Shown here piece by piece: positions 13,842 through 23,295 of a stretch of DNA of 32,916 bases. The first letter of the stretch is position 1. Each line of letters begins with the position of its first letter. This DNA is from Pseudohongiella sp. (GTDB taxonomy: Bacteria; Pseudomonadota; Gammaproteobacteria; Pseudomonadales; Pseudohongiellaceae): assembly GCA_013204155.1 (NCBI GenBank), contig JABMOK010000198.1, positions 1-32,916 of the forward strand, in the 5' to 3' direction. The notes under the pieces are model-generated. The model saw only the letters and a program-made list of their open reading frames with translations, did no database searches and was not told where the DNA came from. The translations under genes and the position numbers were made by a program.

Positions 13842-16800
13842 CTAACTAATAGCCGCTTTCTTAAGTATGGCTTTGGTTTTTTCCAACTCAGAGTCTAAAG
13901 AGGCTCTGGTCTCCGCTTCGATAGCAGGATTAGAGAGGACGAAATAAGCAGTTCTAACGACCTCTCGCCAGCGGGGAATTTTTGGTAATTGCTCGATGCG
14001 TAAATATCGATCAAAAGTACGTGTTCTTAATCTGCCATCGTCGATGCTAACTGCCCATATATTACTTTCTTCAGCCAGTTCGATCTTCGATTTTTGAGTT
14101 GTCATTTCCCAGGTGAGCAAAGCTGATCGCATTAAAGTGACCAACTGTTGACGATATTCGCTTTCACTACCTGCCGAAGGTAGTTGTTCGTCCATGATGT
14201 TTACCAGTTCCTCAATGTTAGACAATTTATCCAGAAGGACAGGGTGCGCAGTAATTTCGACTGGCGTCATAACGCTGAGCCTTGCTCCGATTTTTCGAAT
14301 ATTTTGCTGCGCTTGCCCAAGGAAGCTGACCAGTTCGATGGTGTCTTTTATAGTAGTACTGTTTGATATTCTGTTTAGTGGTTCGGTATCTTCGAGAAAT
14401 AAAACGCCGGTGCCCTGGTCGCTACCGAATAGCTTGAGCTTACTACTAAATGAAATTGTTCTGCTGGTAGATTTATTTGTGCTGTTGTAAGGAAAAACAA
14501 TTTCAACATCAAGACTTAAGCTGGTTACATTGTGCTCAGTTCGGCTATTTGAGGAATCGGGCTCGTCCTCTCCATTCTCCCAGGCATCCAATGCGGCAAT
14601 GATTTCACTATTGCTCTGTGCGCTTGAGAATAACGTGTGAATATTTTTGTCGAGAACCGAGTCGCGATCGGTGCCCAATAGTTCAGCGGCCCGCTGGTTT
14701 AAACTAAATACAATTCCGGGTAATTCGAAGGCGATAAACCCAGCCTCAATAGACTCCAGAACCTGTTGAAGACGGAAGCGTGAGCTTCGTAATTCGGTAT
14801 CCGCTTTGGCATAAGATTCGATCTGGGATCTCATGTGTAAATTGTCTTCATGTATTCTATGTAACATGCTTAATCGAAGTTGGTTCTCAACCCGGGATTT
14901 AAGTTCTTCATTATGGAATGGCTTTGCGAGATAGTCATTCGCTCCGGTTTTAAAACCTTGAGTAAGATCTTCCAGATGGTTCTTGGCGGTCACCAAAATT
15001 ATAGGCAGTTCAATCTGGCTGTATTTTTTCCTTAGTTTCTGACAGACTTCATAGCCGTTAAGGCCGGGCATCATCAGGTCGAGCAGTATCAGGTCGGGTT
15101 TTTGTTCTTCCACTGCGGACAAGGCATCCAGCCCATTCGAACATTTAACAATATTGTACTCCTTCAACTGTTGCCCCATTACAACACGATTGATTTCATC
15201 GTCATCTACAACAAGAATGGTAATTTCCTGCTCGCTGCGTAATACGGGAAACTCTGACCCCTTGTTGGCCTGCTCGAAATAATCCGCCCTGCGAATCATC
15301 TGCTTGTGAATACTAAGTGGCGCTATTGTTCGGGTCTGGTCGAGCGATACTTTTAGATCAAAGCTAAAAGTAGATCCAAGGTCTAGTTCGCTCTCGATCT
15401 TTAATTCGCTGTGGTGCATTTCCACCATTCTCTTTGCAAGTGGCAGACCAAGCCCCATGCCGCCTGAATTCATGTGCTGGGATGAAAGTTTTTCGAATGC
15501 CTTGAAAATGGTCCTGTGGTCTGTTTGGTGAATACCAATACCGGTGTCCCTGACTTTTATGCGGACATTATAGTCGGAAGTCAGCTCCGCTGAAATCACC
15601 ACTTCCCCGGAATGGGTAAATTTAATCGCATTCGAAGTTAAATTTACCAGTATTTGTTGTAAGCGATCTTCATCGCCGGCGACTAGTGGCAGGTCAGGTT
15701 GCATTTCTACGCGTAGCTCCAGCTTTTTATCGCCGACTAGCGGTTTGCAAACAGCTATAACCAAAGTGGCGACGCTAGCAAGATCTACCGGACGGAATTT
15801 AATATATGCCGAGTTTTCTCTGGTATTGGAAAAGTCCAGTAAATCATTGACCAGCTTGGTGAGTCGGTGACCGCTTGTCTGAATGAGCTCCAAATTTTGC
15901 GTTATCAATCCGACATTCTGTTCACTCGAGCTGAATTCTGCAAGTGCCGCTTCTGCCAATCCATTAATTCCAAACAATGGGGTGCGTAATTCGTGGAATA
16001 CATTTGCTAGCAAATCATCTTTCACTTGTTCTGATTTGACAAGATTGACGATGGCCTGGCGTTGAGCCTCTTCTTTTTCTTGCTTGATCTGATTGTACTG
16101 CGTGGCAAGGCTTAATGATAACAGCAGGGCTTGGGCGATCAGACTAACGTCGTATGCGTTGGTAGTGAATGTATTATCTGGAAATCCGGGCCATAACTGC
16201 AGCAACATCAAGTTAATGACCCCGCACATAAATACGCCCATCGCCGCCATGTGAATTGTGGCGGTTCGATTGCCGCGTCGAATCGCATCGATGTTATTGT
16301 AAAAAGCCGAGGGGATAGCGATTATCAGCAAGAAAATAAATGGATATTGAAAAATCTTTTCATTGGCGGGCAGGGTTAACAGCATCACCACTCCGAAGCT
16401 AAGCAGTAGTGCCTTGAGGATATTATCGAGCCTGGGATTGTATTCCCATATTCGTAATAAAGATCGCTGAAAAAGCAGGGCGGTTATTACCAATAGCGGA
16501 TAGATGAGCCGTTCAGCCATATCTATATACCAGCTTCCTCTATACAACTCATTGAGCAGGTAGCGTAGATGTTTTGAATCGAGTACCAAAAACGCGGTTT
16601 GTGCACTTACCGCGATGACATAAAACAGGTAACTGTTTTCTCTTATCGAGATAAAGAGAAATAAATTATAGAAAACTAACGCCAGTAGGATGCCATACAG
16701 AAAACCATGGATAGTGTCCGCTTTCATCGATTGCTGGCGGAAGCCGTCTTCACTCCAGAGTGAAATCGGCAGGCGTAACGGTCGGGCACTTGTTATGCGC

Positions 16801-17318
16801 AGGTAGATCTGATTTCCGAATTCGGAATCGATGCTGAGCGCAAATCCACGATTGAGTGTCTTCAGTTCTCTCTCGCTCGTTTGAGTACCAAGGGTGTACC
16901 GGGAAAGCAGGCTGCCATCGTCACCGATTACAAAAAGTTCTATGCCACCTCTGACACGACCTGCGACCAGTTTAGGGGGGCCTAATTCAAGAATCTTGGT
17001 AGTATTTGCACCTGCTTCTGTCCAGTCGAGATTGAAGCGTAGCCAATAGGCTGAACTGGTGATTCCGAAATGTAAAATATCCCGATTATGGGGGATGAAA
17101 TTAACCCCGAAGTTGGAGGCCAATACCTCTTCAATGGTTAGTGCTTCGGAGCTGTCTTCATAATATTCGAGAGCATCGGCGATGGAATGTTTTTCGCTAT
17201 TCGGATCTACAACTACCCGCTGCGCATTCGCATAGCCTGCCGAAAGCATTGCCGTGCCTAACAACACGAATAAAAACAGGGACTTAATAGTCAATTCCTT
17301 ATCCACAAATAAACACAA
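13842..17318 (-). CDS. Hybrid sensor histidine kinase with 7TMR-DISM sensor
   Basis: 1158 residues from a TTG; the exact start is uncertain since no candidate has a well-spaced SD. Order: signal peptide (LFLFVLLGTAMLSAGYANA), periplasmic 7TMR-DISM extracellular domain (about 35-190), seven-helix membrane region (about 200-405), coiled linker, HisKA with FHELRTP (His442), HATPase (NLTSNAIKFT, DTGIGI, GGMGLGLPLAKRMV), receiver domain (VVDDDE start, LILLDLMMPG with Asp747, LVTAK, YLAKPF), coiled coil, PAS-like segment (SIEAGFIAFELPGIVFSLNQ) and a C-terminal region of about 270 residues I do not recognise. It would sense an envelope signal, autophosphorylate and pass phosphate to its own receiver. 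There is no HPt domain and no response regulator nearby. The only same-strand neighbour is the AAA ATPase. Confidence 0.9.
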   Translation of the reverse strand: MCLFVDKELTIKSLFLFVLLGTAMLSAGYANAQRVVVDPNSEKHSIADALEYYEDSSEALTIEEVLASNFGVNFIPHNRDILHFGITSSAYWLRFNLDWTEAGANTTKILELGPPKLVAGRVRGGIELFVIGDDGSLLSRYTLGTQTSERELKTLNRGFALSIDSEFGNQIYLRITSARPLRLPISLWSEDGFRQQSMKADTIHGFLYGILLALVFYNLFLFISIRENSYLFYVIAVSAQTAFLVLDSKHLRYLLNELYRGSWYIDMAERLIYPLLVITALLFQRSLLRIWEYNPRLDNILKALLLSFGVVMLLTLPANEKIFQYPFIFLLIIAIPSAFYNNIDAIRRGNRTATIHMAAMGVFMCGVINLMLLQLWPGFPDNTFTTNAYDVSLIAQALLLSLSLATQYNQIKQEKEEAQRQAIVNLVKSEQVKDDLLANVFHELRTPLFGINGLAEAALAEFSSSEQNVGLITQNLELIQTSGHRLTKLVNDLLDFSNTRENSAYIKFRPVDLASVATLVIAVCKPLVGDKKLELRVEMQPDLPLVAGDEDRLQQILVNLTSNAIKFTHSGEVVISAELTSDYNVRIKVRDTGIGIHQTDHRTIFKAFEKLSSQHMNSGGMGLGLPLAKRMVEMHHSELKIESELDLGSTFSFDLKVSLDQTRTIAPLSIHKQMIRRADYFEQANKGSEFPVLRSEQEITILVVDDDEINRVVMGQQLKEYNIVKCSNGLDALSAVEEQKPDLILLDLMMPGLNGYEVCQKLRKKYSQIELPIILVTAKNHLEDLTQGFKTGANDYLAKPFHNEELKSRVENQLRLSMLHRIHEDNLHMRSQIESYAKADTELRSSRFRLQQVLESIEAGFIAFELPGIVFSLNQRAAELLGTDRDSVLDKNIHTLFSSAQSNSEIIAALDAWENGEDEPDSSNSRTEHNVTSLSLDVEIVFPYNSTNKSTSRTISFSSKLKLFGSDQGTGVLFLEDTEPLNRISNSTTIKDTIELVSFLGQAQQNIRKIGARLSVMTPVEITAHPVLLDKLSNIEELVNIMDEQLPSAGSESEYRQQLVTLMRSALLTWEMTTQKSKIELAEESNIWAVSIDDGRLRTRTFDRYLRIEQLPKIPRWREVVRTAYFVLSNPAIEAETRASLDSELEKTKAILKKAAIS

Positions 17319-17580
17319 GTCGTGGCGGCTTGAGTCGCTATTTTCAGGCTTGTGAAATTTCTGATACTCTGTCTCTCCGGGCCGCTAAGCGCATTATGCG
17401 TCCGATTCTAGCGGTTCGTTGATGCCAGAACAATCAATGCCACTATAAAAGGAGGGTTAAATTGTCCGCGGCTGTATGGGCGTAGTTCCGCTCCCCGCTC
17501 GATTTCGCCGTATTGAAACTAGTTAAGCCGTTGCAATAAGACTATTATTAACTCACTGTAAACTGGATTGAGTAAGGCAA

Positions 17581-18519
17581 ATGATAAGGTTGGGAACAGG
17601 CAATCTCCTAACAGCTGTATTGCTGTTGATACTGTTAAACAGCGGCAGCGTCTATAGTCAGGAAGTCGGTCAATATCAGCATTGGCTTGAACTCAGAGCG
17701 GCCGATCAGAGTTTTGCCGATCGTTCCGCTGAAATTGGCAGAAATTCCGCATTTCTTGAAATTCTAGGAGAGGATTCAATAGTATTTCGCCGTGAGAGGG
17801 GTGGTCCGGTAGACGCCCTGGAAATCTATTCTTCAGGATCAGATCAGCGTGAAATAAATTGGAAGGCCCACTATGTTGATGTGTCCAGAGATGGCGATTT
17901 GGGATTATCCGCTGGGCCACTGATCCTCATTAATCAAGAAGGCCAGGATGGTTTTGGACATCAGGTTTCGATATGGCGCAAAAAAGAGCTGCGTTGGGAA
18001 TTGATGGTCGATATTGTGGTGCCGATCCCGGGTTTTCTGAGCCTTGAGGTAGAGCCAAATTTCGATGATACAAGACCGGTACTGGAGGAAACCGCAAACG
18101 CGGTCATGGCCATGGCGGAAGCCAATAATTTGCAACGATTGATCGACGCGGACGATCTTTTTGGCCGCTCAATCAACTTTCGAGGCGGTCAGCGCACACT
18201 GCTACGCTATGGTTTGGAGAACGCAAGAGTCTATCTGCCCGGTATGGCACCGGCGGTAGGAGCCGACTATGCCAGTTCGGTGTATGGCGCGTTTTTAGAT
18301 AATCAATTGTCTACTACAAACGAAATTAGCCTCACTTATGCTGGAGGTTATCTTTCTACTTCCAAGGAAATGGGCTATACCTACGGCACCATGGCGACTA
18401 CCGCTGATGAGTCAGAATTAGAGTCAGGGACACCCTTTAAGGCAAGTTATATGCGTTTATGGCGTCTTACGCCAAGTAATGAGTGGAAGGTTGCTGTCGA
18501 AGTTTTGAATCCATTCTAA
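17581..18519 (+). CDS. Exported protein, NTF2/SnoaL (DUF4440)-like
   Basis: 312 residues. A signal peptide (LLTAVLLLILLNSGSVYS, cleavage before QEVG) leads a mature part that seems to have two related halves. The first starts LRAADQSFADRSAEIGRNSA followed by FLEILGEDSIVFRR, the usual opening of DUF4440/SnoaL-like domains, and continues to a strand pair with WRKKELRWELMVDIVVPIP. The second starts NNLQRLIDADDLFGRSINFR and ends SYMRLWRLTPSNEWKVAVEV, which is the matching domain end. These cone-shaped folds bind small molecules but are often without catalytic activity, and no substrate is suggested by the context. It is divergent from the hybrid kinase and convergent with the glycosyltransferase (18-base gap). 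Confidence 0.68.
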   Translation: MIRLGTGNLLTAVLLLILLNSGSVYSQEVGQYQHWLELRAADQSFADRSAEIGRNSAFLEILGEDSIVFRRERGGPVDALEIYSSGSDQREINWKAHYVDVSRDGDLGLSAGPLILINQEGQDGFGHQVSIWRKKELRWELMVDIVVPIPGFLSLEVEPNFDDTRPVLEETANAVMAMAEANNLQRLIDADDLFGRSINFRGGQRTLLRYGLENARVYLPGMAPAVGADYASSVYGAFLDNQLSTTNEISLTYAGGYLSTSKEMGYTYGTMATTADESELESGTPFKASYMRLWRLTPSNEWKVAVEVLNPF

Positions 18520-18537
18520 GCGTCGTTTTTGCCGCGC

Positions 18538-20472
18538 TTAATTCGCAACAAATATTTTGCGCCTCCCATAACCAAGCAAAATGCCTTGCTGGTTTTCAAT
18601 TTCAATAGAGAGATTGTGAGATCCATTCGATAAAGTTTTTGTGTCGAGGGAATAGTCAAAGCCCAGTTTGGGCGAGTTTGGGTCGCCCAGGACTTGCATA
18701 ACTTCCACTACATCCGCACGGTTTGAACCGTAGTTGATTCTATTCATTCGCTTGCCGTCTATCAGTAAATAAACCGCTTCGACACCGATGTCTTCATTGT
18801 AGGCCCATCCCGATATAATGGCTTCTCCATTCAATTCATCACCTGCCAGAGGTTGATCGATCCAGGCCTGAGCAGGGAAAGGGCAGGGGCTTGATCGATA
18901 CTGGGGCTTATCTGAATTGTCTATTAGCGAATTGGCTTTATAGAAGCTAAATGTTTTGTCGCCGTTAAATAAGGCAAGTTCGCCGAGGTATTGCATTTGA
19001 TCGACGCGCCGGCAGACATTGAACATCATAGAGTGCTTGTCAGGTATCGTGAGTGCGCTGTCTTCGGTAATGAACAACAATGGTCTTCCGGTAGCATTGC
19101 CCAGGCCCGATTCTTCGCGCTGCCACAATCGATATTGAGCGATCCGGCCATCGCGAATAGCCTTGTCATTATCCATCGTGAAGCCCTCGGTAGACAGCCC
19201 GGCGAATTCTACTTGAGCGGCAGTGTAGTAATTATCGGTCAGGACTATAGGCAAGTCTCCCTTGAACTCCTGTTGCAAAAGATTTTCTGTATACTGGGAA
19301 AACTGCTTCCAGCCAGCCATCTTGTTCGAGAGCATTCCGCTACCCAGTAGTGGTTGCAACTGAGACTGGAACGCCTGAGATCCAACACCTACAAAAGCCA
19401 CCAATGTTCCCAGAAAGCCGATAGCTGGAATGCTCAGCACAATAGACCGTGCCGCCCGAGGGCTCCAATGTCTGCATGCAGACTCAAAAACTATGCGGAT
19501 GCTTGATGGTACAAATACCAGAAGAGGAAAATATCCAGACAAGGGCCAGTGGATTGATGTACTGGTAGCATCGGTCCAGGGGGCAAGCAGCAGATAAACC
19601 AATAAATTGAGCAAGGCAAAGCTGAGCAATAAGGCGGCAGCTCGATCTCCTGTTCTTGCTCTTCGGTAAAGGAGGTAAATAGTGTAAGCAAAAATGGCAT
19701 ACAGAGGCGGTGTGACCAGGCCGGCTTGTTTGAAACTATGTAACAGTCCCGAGGGCTGGAATACCCAGGGGTGGCGATCAACAAAATAAAAACTGGCGCT
19801 GCTTAGTTGATGGCTTAAATTGAACCAGACTATGGGTATCAGACCAAGCGATGCAACGCCCATGGCGAACCACAGCCGCGGATTTCGCCACTGCTTTTGT
19901 TCCGGCTTAAACAGTAGCAAAAAGACAAGAGCGGCCGCAGGGTATAGAAAGAATCGATAGTGTGTACTTAAGCCTAGAGCAACAACCAGACCTGTTGCGC
20001 TCCAGTGTCCTAAGTTATTAGTGCGCAAAGCGCGTTCAAAAAAACCGATTGCGAGCAATCCGAAGAACAGCAAGGGTACATCCGGCACTGCCAGTAATCC
20101 CAGGAAGCCGGCGAGTGGCAGGCACAAAGTTAAGGCGGCGGATTCAATGGCTTGTTCCCTGTCTGTGATTGGCCTGGCGAGCCAATATACAAGCAAGGGC
20201 AGGCTGCTTCCGAGCAGGATAAACAAGAACCGAGCGGCGAGCGTATTTCCGGGTTCAATGGCGGAGCCCAGTCCAATAAGCAGCGCCGTCATAAAGGGCA
20301 GGTCGCTATAGGCGATAGCCGGGTGTGAGGATGCCTGCCAATAGAACACTTCATCACTGTATAGATCTAAAACGGAAGCGAGAAAGAGTTTGCTGAGCAG
20401 GATCAGGAAAAATCCTGCGCAGAATAATTTAAATGCAGGTGAGCTTGCCCCCCGCGGATAGTTTTCCTGCAA
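18538..20472 (-). CDS. Family 39-type glycosyltransferase with extra C-terminal domain
   Basis: 644 residues. The TTG start is supported by AGGAG seven bases upstream. About ten membrane helices fill residues 15-370; the first loop has YSDEVFYWQASSHPAIAYSD, the acidic D-E motif and its surroundings seen in ArnT/PMT-like transferases that use lipid-linked sugars and work on the periplasmic side. A soluble region follows (about 380-530), and the last 115 residues (from WIDQPLAGDELNGEAIISGW) look like a beta-sandwich: GWAYNEDIGVEAVYLLIDG, YGSNRADV, LGFDYSLDT, SNGSHNLSIEIEN. That pattern matches a small Ig-like domain I associate with surface proteins. It is 114 bases downstream of feoB on the same strand, separated by a repeat array. 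Acceptor unknown. Confidence 0.83.
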   Translation of the reverse strand: MQENYPRGASSPAFKLFCAGFFLILLSKLFLASVLDLYSDEVFYWQASSHPAIAYSDLPFMTALLIGLGSAIEPGNTLAARFLFILLGSSLPLLVYWLARPITDREQAIESAALTLCLPLAGFLGLLAVPDVPLLFFGLLAIGFFERALRTNNLGHWSATGLVVALGLSTHYRFFLYPAAALVFLLLFKPEQKQWRNPRLWFAMGVASLGLIPIVWFNLSHQLSSASFYFVDRHPWVFQPSGLLHSFKQAGLVTPPLYAIFAYTIYLLYRRARTGDRAAALLLSFALLNLLVYLLLAPWTDATSTSIHWPLSGYFPLLVFVPSSIRIVFESACRHWSPRAARSIVLSIPAIGFLGTLVAFVGVGSQAFQSQLQPLLGSGMLSNKMAGWKQFSQYTENLLQQEFKGDLPIVLTDNYYTAAQVEFAGLSTEGFTMDNDKAIRDGRIAQYRLWQREESGLGNATGRPLLFITEDSALTIPDKHSMMFNVCRRVDQMQYLGELALFNGDKTFSFYKANSLIDNSDKPQYRSSPCPFPAQAWIDQPLAGDELNGEAIISGWAYNEDIGVEAVYLLIDGKRMNRINYGSNRADVVEVMQVLGDPNSPKLGFDYSLDTKTLSNGSHNLSIEIENQQGILLGYGRRKIFVAN

Positions 20473-20510
20473 TGCAGCGCTCCTGCTTGGTCAGAGGGTT
20501 CTTATAGCTG

Positions 20511-20600
20511 AACTGTCTTTAGGTCTGAACTGTCTTTAGATATTAACTGTCTTTAGATATTAACTGTCTTTAGATATTAACTACCTTTAGATATTAACTA
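20511..20600. repeat. Tandem array of a 17-bp unit overlapping the feoB stop
   Basis: Five units of AACTGTCTTTAGATATT: three perfect, the outer two (20511 and 20579) diverged, then AACTA. The feoB stop (TAA on the minus strand, 20587-20589) and its last codons lie in the outermost copy. The array fills most of the gap between feoB and the glycosyltransferase. Confidence 0.92.
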
Positions 20601-22710
20601 CAGGTATCAGGTTTTTCGGAACCATTCTGCTTGAGAGCCTTTTTAAATTCAGGATAAATACCAGTAGCATGGAAAGCATAGCAATTATCCAGATTGAGGA
20701 GAATAAGGGGTTTACTGAAAAAGTGCCAATTTGATAGATGACAGTGGCCGTTATATACGCCAGAGAAGTACTCCAGGCAAAAACCAATAATGTCCAGTGC
20801 CAGCCTGCTTCTTTGTTTATGGTGCCCAATACGGCAACACAGGGAGCGTAGAGCAAGATGAAAACCAGATAGCAAAATGCGGCAAACGGACCGGCAAACA
20901 ACGATGCCATATTGCCTAGAGTGCTGGTTTCGATGTCTTGATCGTCCGCTACCGCTTCCAGGTCACTCACGTCACCGATAGAAATGCCGAGCGGATCCGT
21001 TAAGGACTCACTAAGGGCCAATAGCTCAGTAGCAATCGAAGCGAAGGCCTCTCCCGCCGCCGCGAATATGTCCGGCGCGGATCCATCGTCGAGTTCATTG
21101 CCTGATTCACTGTACAAAGCGTCAAGCGTTCCGACGATGGCCTCTTTCGCAAACATTCCTGTGAACAAGCCGACGGTAGCGGGCCAGTTGTCTTCTTCAA
21201 TGCCCAAGGGAGCAAATGCGGGAGTGATAGATTTTCCGATGACACTAAGAATTGAGTCTTTGGAATCTTCATTTCCAAATGAACCATCGGTACCAAAGGA
21301 ATTCAGAAAGCTTAAAACAATAACCACGGTAACAATCGTCTTGCCGGCTCTGAAGATAAATGATTTCAATCGAAACCAGGTTGTTAACAATATATTGCGG
21401 GCTATGGGTATGTGGTATGCCGGCATCTCCTGGAAAGAAGGGGTAATTTCATTGGTGAAGAGTTGCTTGCGGAATATCCAGCCGGTAAAAATCGCGAGTG
21501 CAATACCCAACAGGTACAGTGCAAAAACGATGTTTTGGCCGTTCTGCTGGAAAAAAGCCGCAGCAAACAAGGCGTAAACTGTTAGCCGTGCGCCACAACT
21601 CATAAACGGTGCCATCGCAATAGTCATCAACCTGTCGCTGTCACGGCCCAGGCTGCGCGCCGCCATTACGGCCGGAACATTGCAACCGAAGCCGACTATC
21701 AAAGGCACAAAAGCATTTCCTGGCAGCCCAATTCCGCTCATCAATCTGTCGATCACGAAGGCGGCACGGGACATATAGCCGGAATCCTCTAGCAGGGAAA
21801 GGCAGAGGTATAGAAATCCAATCACCGGTATAAATGTTGCTACCAGAGTTATTCCTCCACCAATGCCCTGGGCCACAAGTGTGATTATGACCGGATAAGC
21901 GGAGATCTGTTGTAATAGCCAGGTAGTACCATCGACTAGTATGGCGGAGAACAGGATATCGAAAAAATCGATGAAAACGGCACCGAGGTTTATCGCAATC
22001 GTGAACATCATGTAAATCATCAAAAGGAAAAAGGGTATGCCAAGCCAGCGATTGATTAGCACGCTATCTATTCGCTCTGACAAGCTATGGTGGTGGGGTG
22101 AAAGCTCAATAACGCCATTAAGCAATTGGCGAGAGTGGTGATAGCGCTGAAGAATCTTGTCTTCTGCAGCAACAAGCGGTTGCGGTTGGGGTATCTTCCC
22201 GGGGACTGGATTCGGATTGGTGATTACCGATTGCAAGCAGCTGAGCAATTCATCGATGCCCTGTTTCCTCGAGGCCACCATCTCCACAACCGGCAACTGT
22301 AACTTTTCTGCCAGTACGTGGGGTGTGACGGTGATGCCTTGCTGTGCAGCGACATCCACCATATTCATCACCACAATCATGGCTACCCCTCTCTCCATCA
22401 ACTGCTGGGAGAGGACCAGGCTGCGCTCCAGATTTGTGGCATCAACGATATTAATGATCAGAGTGATATCGCCTTGCTCAAGAAAGTCCTGTGCAATCTT
22501 CTCATCGATTCCCTGAAAGTCTTGCTCTAGAGAATAAATACCCGGTAGGTCCACAAGTTCTATGGAATTTTCGAACAATTGGAAATAGCCGAACTTCTTC
22601 TCGACGGTAACGCCGGGCCAGTTGCCGACTTTTTGATTGGCGCCAGTCAGGGCATTGAACAGCGTTGTTTTGCCACAGTTTGGATTGCCGATGAGTGCGA
22701 TTTTTTGCAT
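20587..22710 (-). CDS. feoB: Ferrous iron transporter FeoB
   Basis: 707 residues, slightly short of the 773 of E. coli FeoB. The N-terminal G domain has G1 GNPNCGKTT (8-16), GNWPGVTVEKK (switch I/G2), DLPG (G3), NMVD (G4) and ASRKQ (G5). A helical regulatory domain precedes the membrane part with Gate motifs: AAFVIDRLMSGIGLPGNAFV, VGFGCNVPAVMAARSL, MAPFMSCGARLTVYALFAAAF, and later FTGMFAKEAIVGTL. It imports Fe2+ across the inner membrane, driven or gated by GTP hydrolysis. An acidic, Ser/Ala-rich loop between helices at about 540-600 is longer than in E. coli. It starts four bases after the feoA stop. There is no feoC. A Fur-like site upstream of feoA should repress it when iron is plentiful. 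Confidence 0.97.
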   Translation of the reverse strand: MQKIALIGNPNCGKTTLFNALTGANQKVGNWPGVTVEKKFGYFQLFENSIELVDLPGIYSLEQDFQGIDEKIAQDFLEQGDITLIINIVDATNLERSLVLSQQLMERGVAMIVVMNMVDVAAQQGITVTPHVLAEKLQLPVVEMVASRKQGIDELLSCLQSVITNPNPVPGKIPQPQPLVAAEDKILQRYHHSRQLLNGVIELSPHHHSLSERIDSVLINRWLGIPFFLLMIYMMFTIAINLGAVFIDFFDILFSAILVDGTTWLLQQISAYPVIITLVAQGIGGGITLVATFIPVIGFLYLCLSLLEDSGYMSRAAFVIDRLMSGIGLPGNAFVPLIVGFGCNVPAVMAARSLGRDSDRLMTIAMAPFMSCGARLTVYALFAAAFFQQNGQNIVFALYLLGIALAIFTGWIFRKQLFTNEITPSFQEMPAYHIPIARNILLTTWFRLKSFIFRAGKTIVTVVIVLSFLNSFGTDGSFGNEDSKDSILSVIGKSITPAFAPLGIEEDNWPATVGLFTGMFAKEAIVGTLDALYSESGNELDDGSAPDIFAAAGEAFASIATELLALSESLTDPLGISIGDVSDLEAVADDQDIETSTLGNMASLFAGPFAAFCYLVFILLYAPCVAVLGTINKEAGWHWTLLVFAWSTSLAYITATVIYQIGTFSVNPLFSSIWIIAMLSMLLVFILNLKRLSSRMVPKNLIPVVNI

Positions 22711-22714
22711 GAAT

Positions 22715-22951
22715 TTACTGAATATCTACAGAAATAATTTGGGCTTCTGATTTGCGAATGCTAATAAAGCATCCACCTATCTTGATTTGCATGGGATCTC
22801 CCAGAGGAGCGAAGCGTAGCAATTCCAGCACAGAGCCGGGGATAATCCCCAGAGAATAGAGACGACTCTTCAATTCTGCCGGTTCCGAGGCTATATCCAA
22901 TACGACACAACGATCGCCCCGGTGGGCATTAGATAAGGTGGTTTGTTCCAT
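22715..22951 (-). CDS. feoA: Ferrous iron transport protein FeoA
   Basis: 78 residues, the usual size. The SH3-like beta-barrel is visible: RGDRCVVLDI, LKSRLYSLGIIPGSVLELL, and GDPMQIKIGGCFISIRKSEA. FeoA is a cytoplasmic accessory of FeoB, probably binding its G domain. The four-base gap to feoB means translational coupling. AGG lies seven bases before the ATG. It is divergent from bfd, sharing a 152-base regulatory region with a Fur-like site. Confidence 0.94.
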   Translation of the reverse strand: MEQTTLSNAHRGDRCVVLDIASEPAELKSRLYSLGIIPGSVLELLRFAPLGDPMQIKIGGCFISIRKSEAQIISVDIQ

Positions 22952-23052
22952 GATAGACCTGGTTATTCCCGTAAAATCAATTAGTTAAATTTTTCTCTGG
23001 CTGTCTGACGGTGACTGGCAGGGTCTCTAAAATAACAGATCTAAATACAGTT

Positions 23053-23071
23053 GACAATCATTCTCATTATC
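23053..23071. promoter_or_regulatory. Fur-binding site between feoAB and bfd
   Basis: The reverse complement GATAATGAGAATGATTGTC matches the 19-bp Fur consensus GATAATGATAATCATTATC at 16 positions. It overlaps a possible bfd promoter on the plus strand (TTGACA at 23051, TTTAAA at 23073, 16-base spacer), so Fur would block it, and it lies about 100 bases upstream of the feoA start. Confidence 0.85.
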
Positions 23072-23103
23072 ATTTAAAGTAGTCCCTACACTGAGGACAG
23101 ACC

Positions 23104-23292
23104 ATGTACGTATGCATTTGCAGGCAAATAACGGATAATCAAATTCGCGACCTTTGTCGTGATGGGGCCAGTAATATGAGCGAACTTCGGGCTAAACTCG
23201 GTGTTGCTAGCGAATGTGGCAAATGCGGCAAGCTGGCACAGAGCATTGTTAAAGAATTTAACAAGACAGCGGGTTTTGTTAGCGCTGTTTAA
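23104..23292 (+). CDS. bfd: Bacterioferritin-associated ferredoxin
   Basis: 62 residues, close to the 64 of E. coli Bfd. The four cysteines of the [2Fe-2S] BFD-type site are present: CICR at the start (Cys4 and Cys6) and the CGKCGK pair (Cys39 and Cys42). Bfd binds bacterioferritin and donates electrons that reduce and release stored iron. GAGGA sits six bases ahead of the ATG. The Fur-like site covers its promoter, matching the rule that bfd is switched on in iron starvation. A terminator separates it from bfr. Confidence 0.95.
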   Translation: MYVCICRQITDNQIRDLCRDGASNMSELRAKLGVASECGKCGKLAQSIVKEFNKTAGFVSAV

Positions 23293-23295
23293 CTT

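Noticed and set aside
20984-21577. 197-residue plus-strand frame within feoB
   Set aside because: Antisense shadow of feoB; no SD, low-complexity Ser-rich composition.
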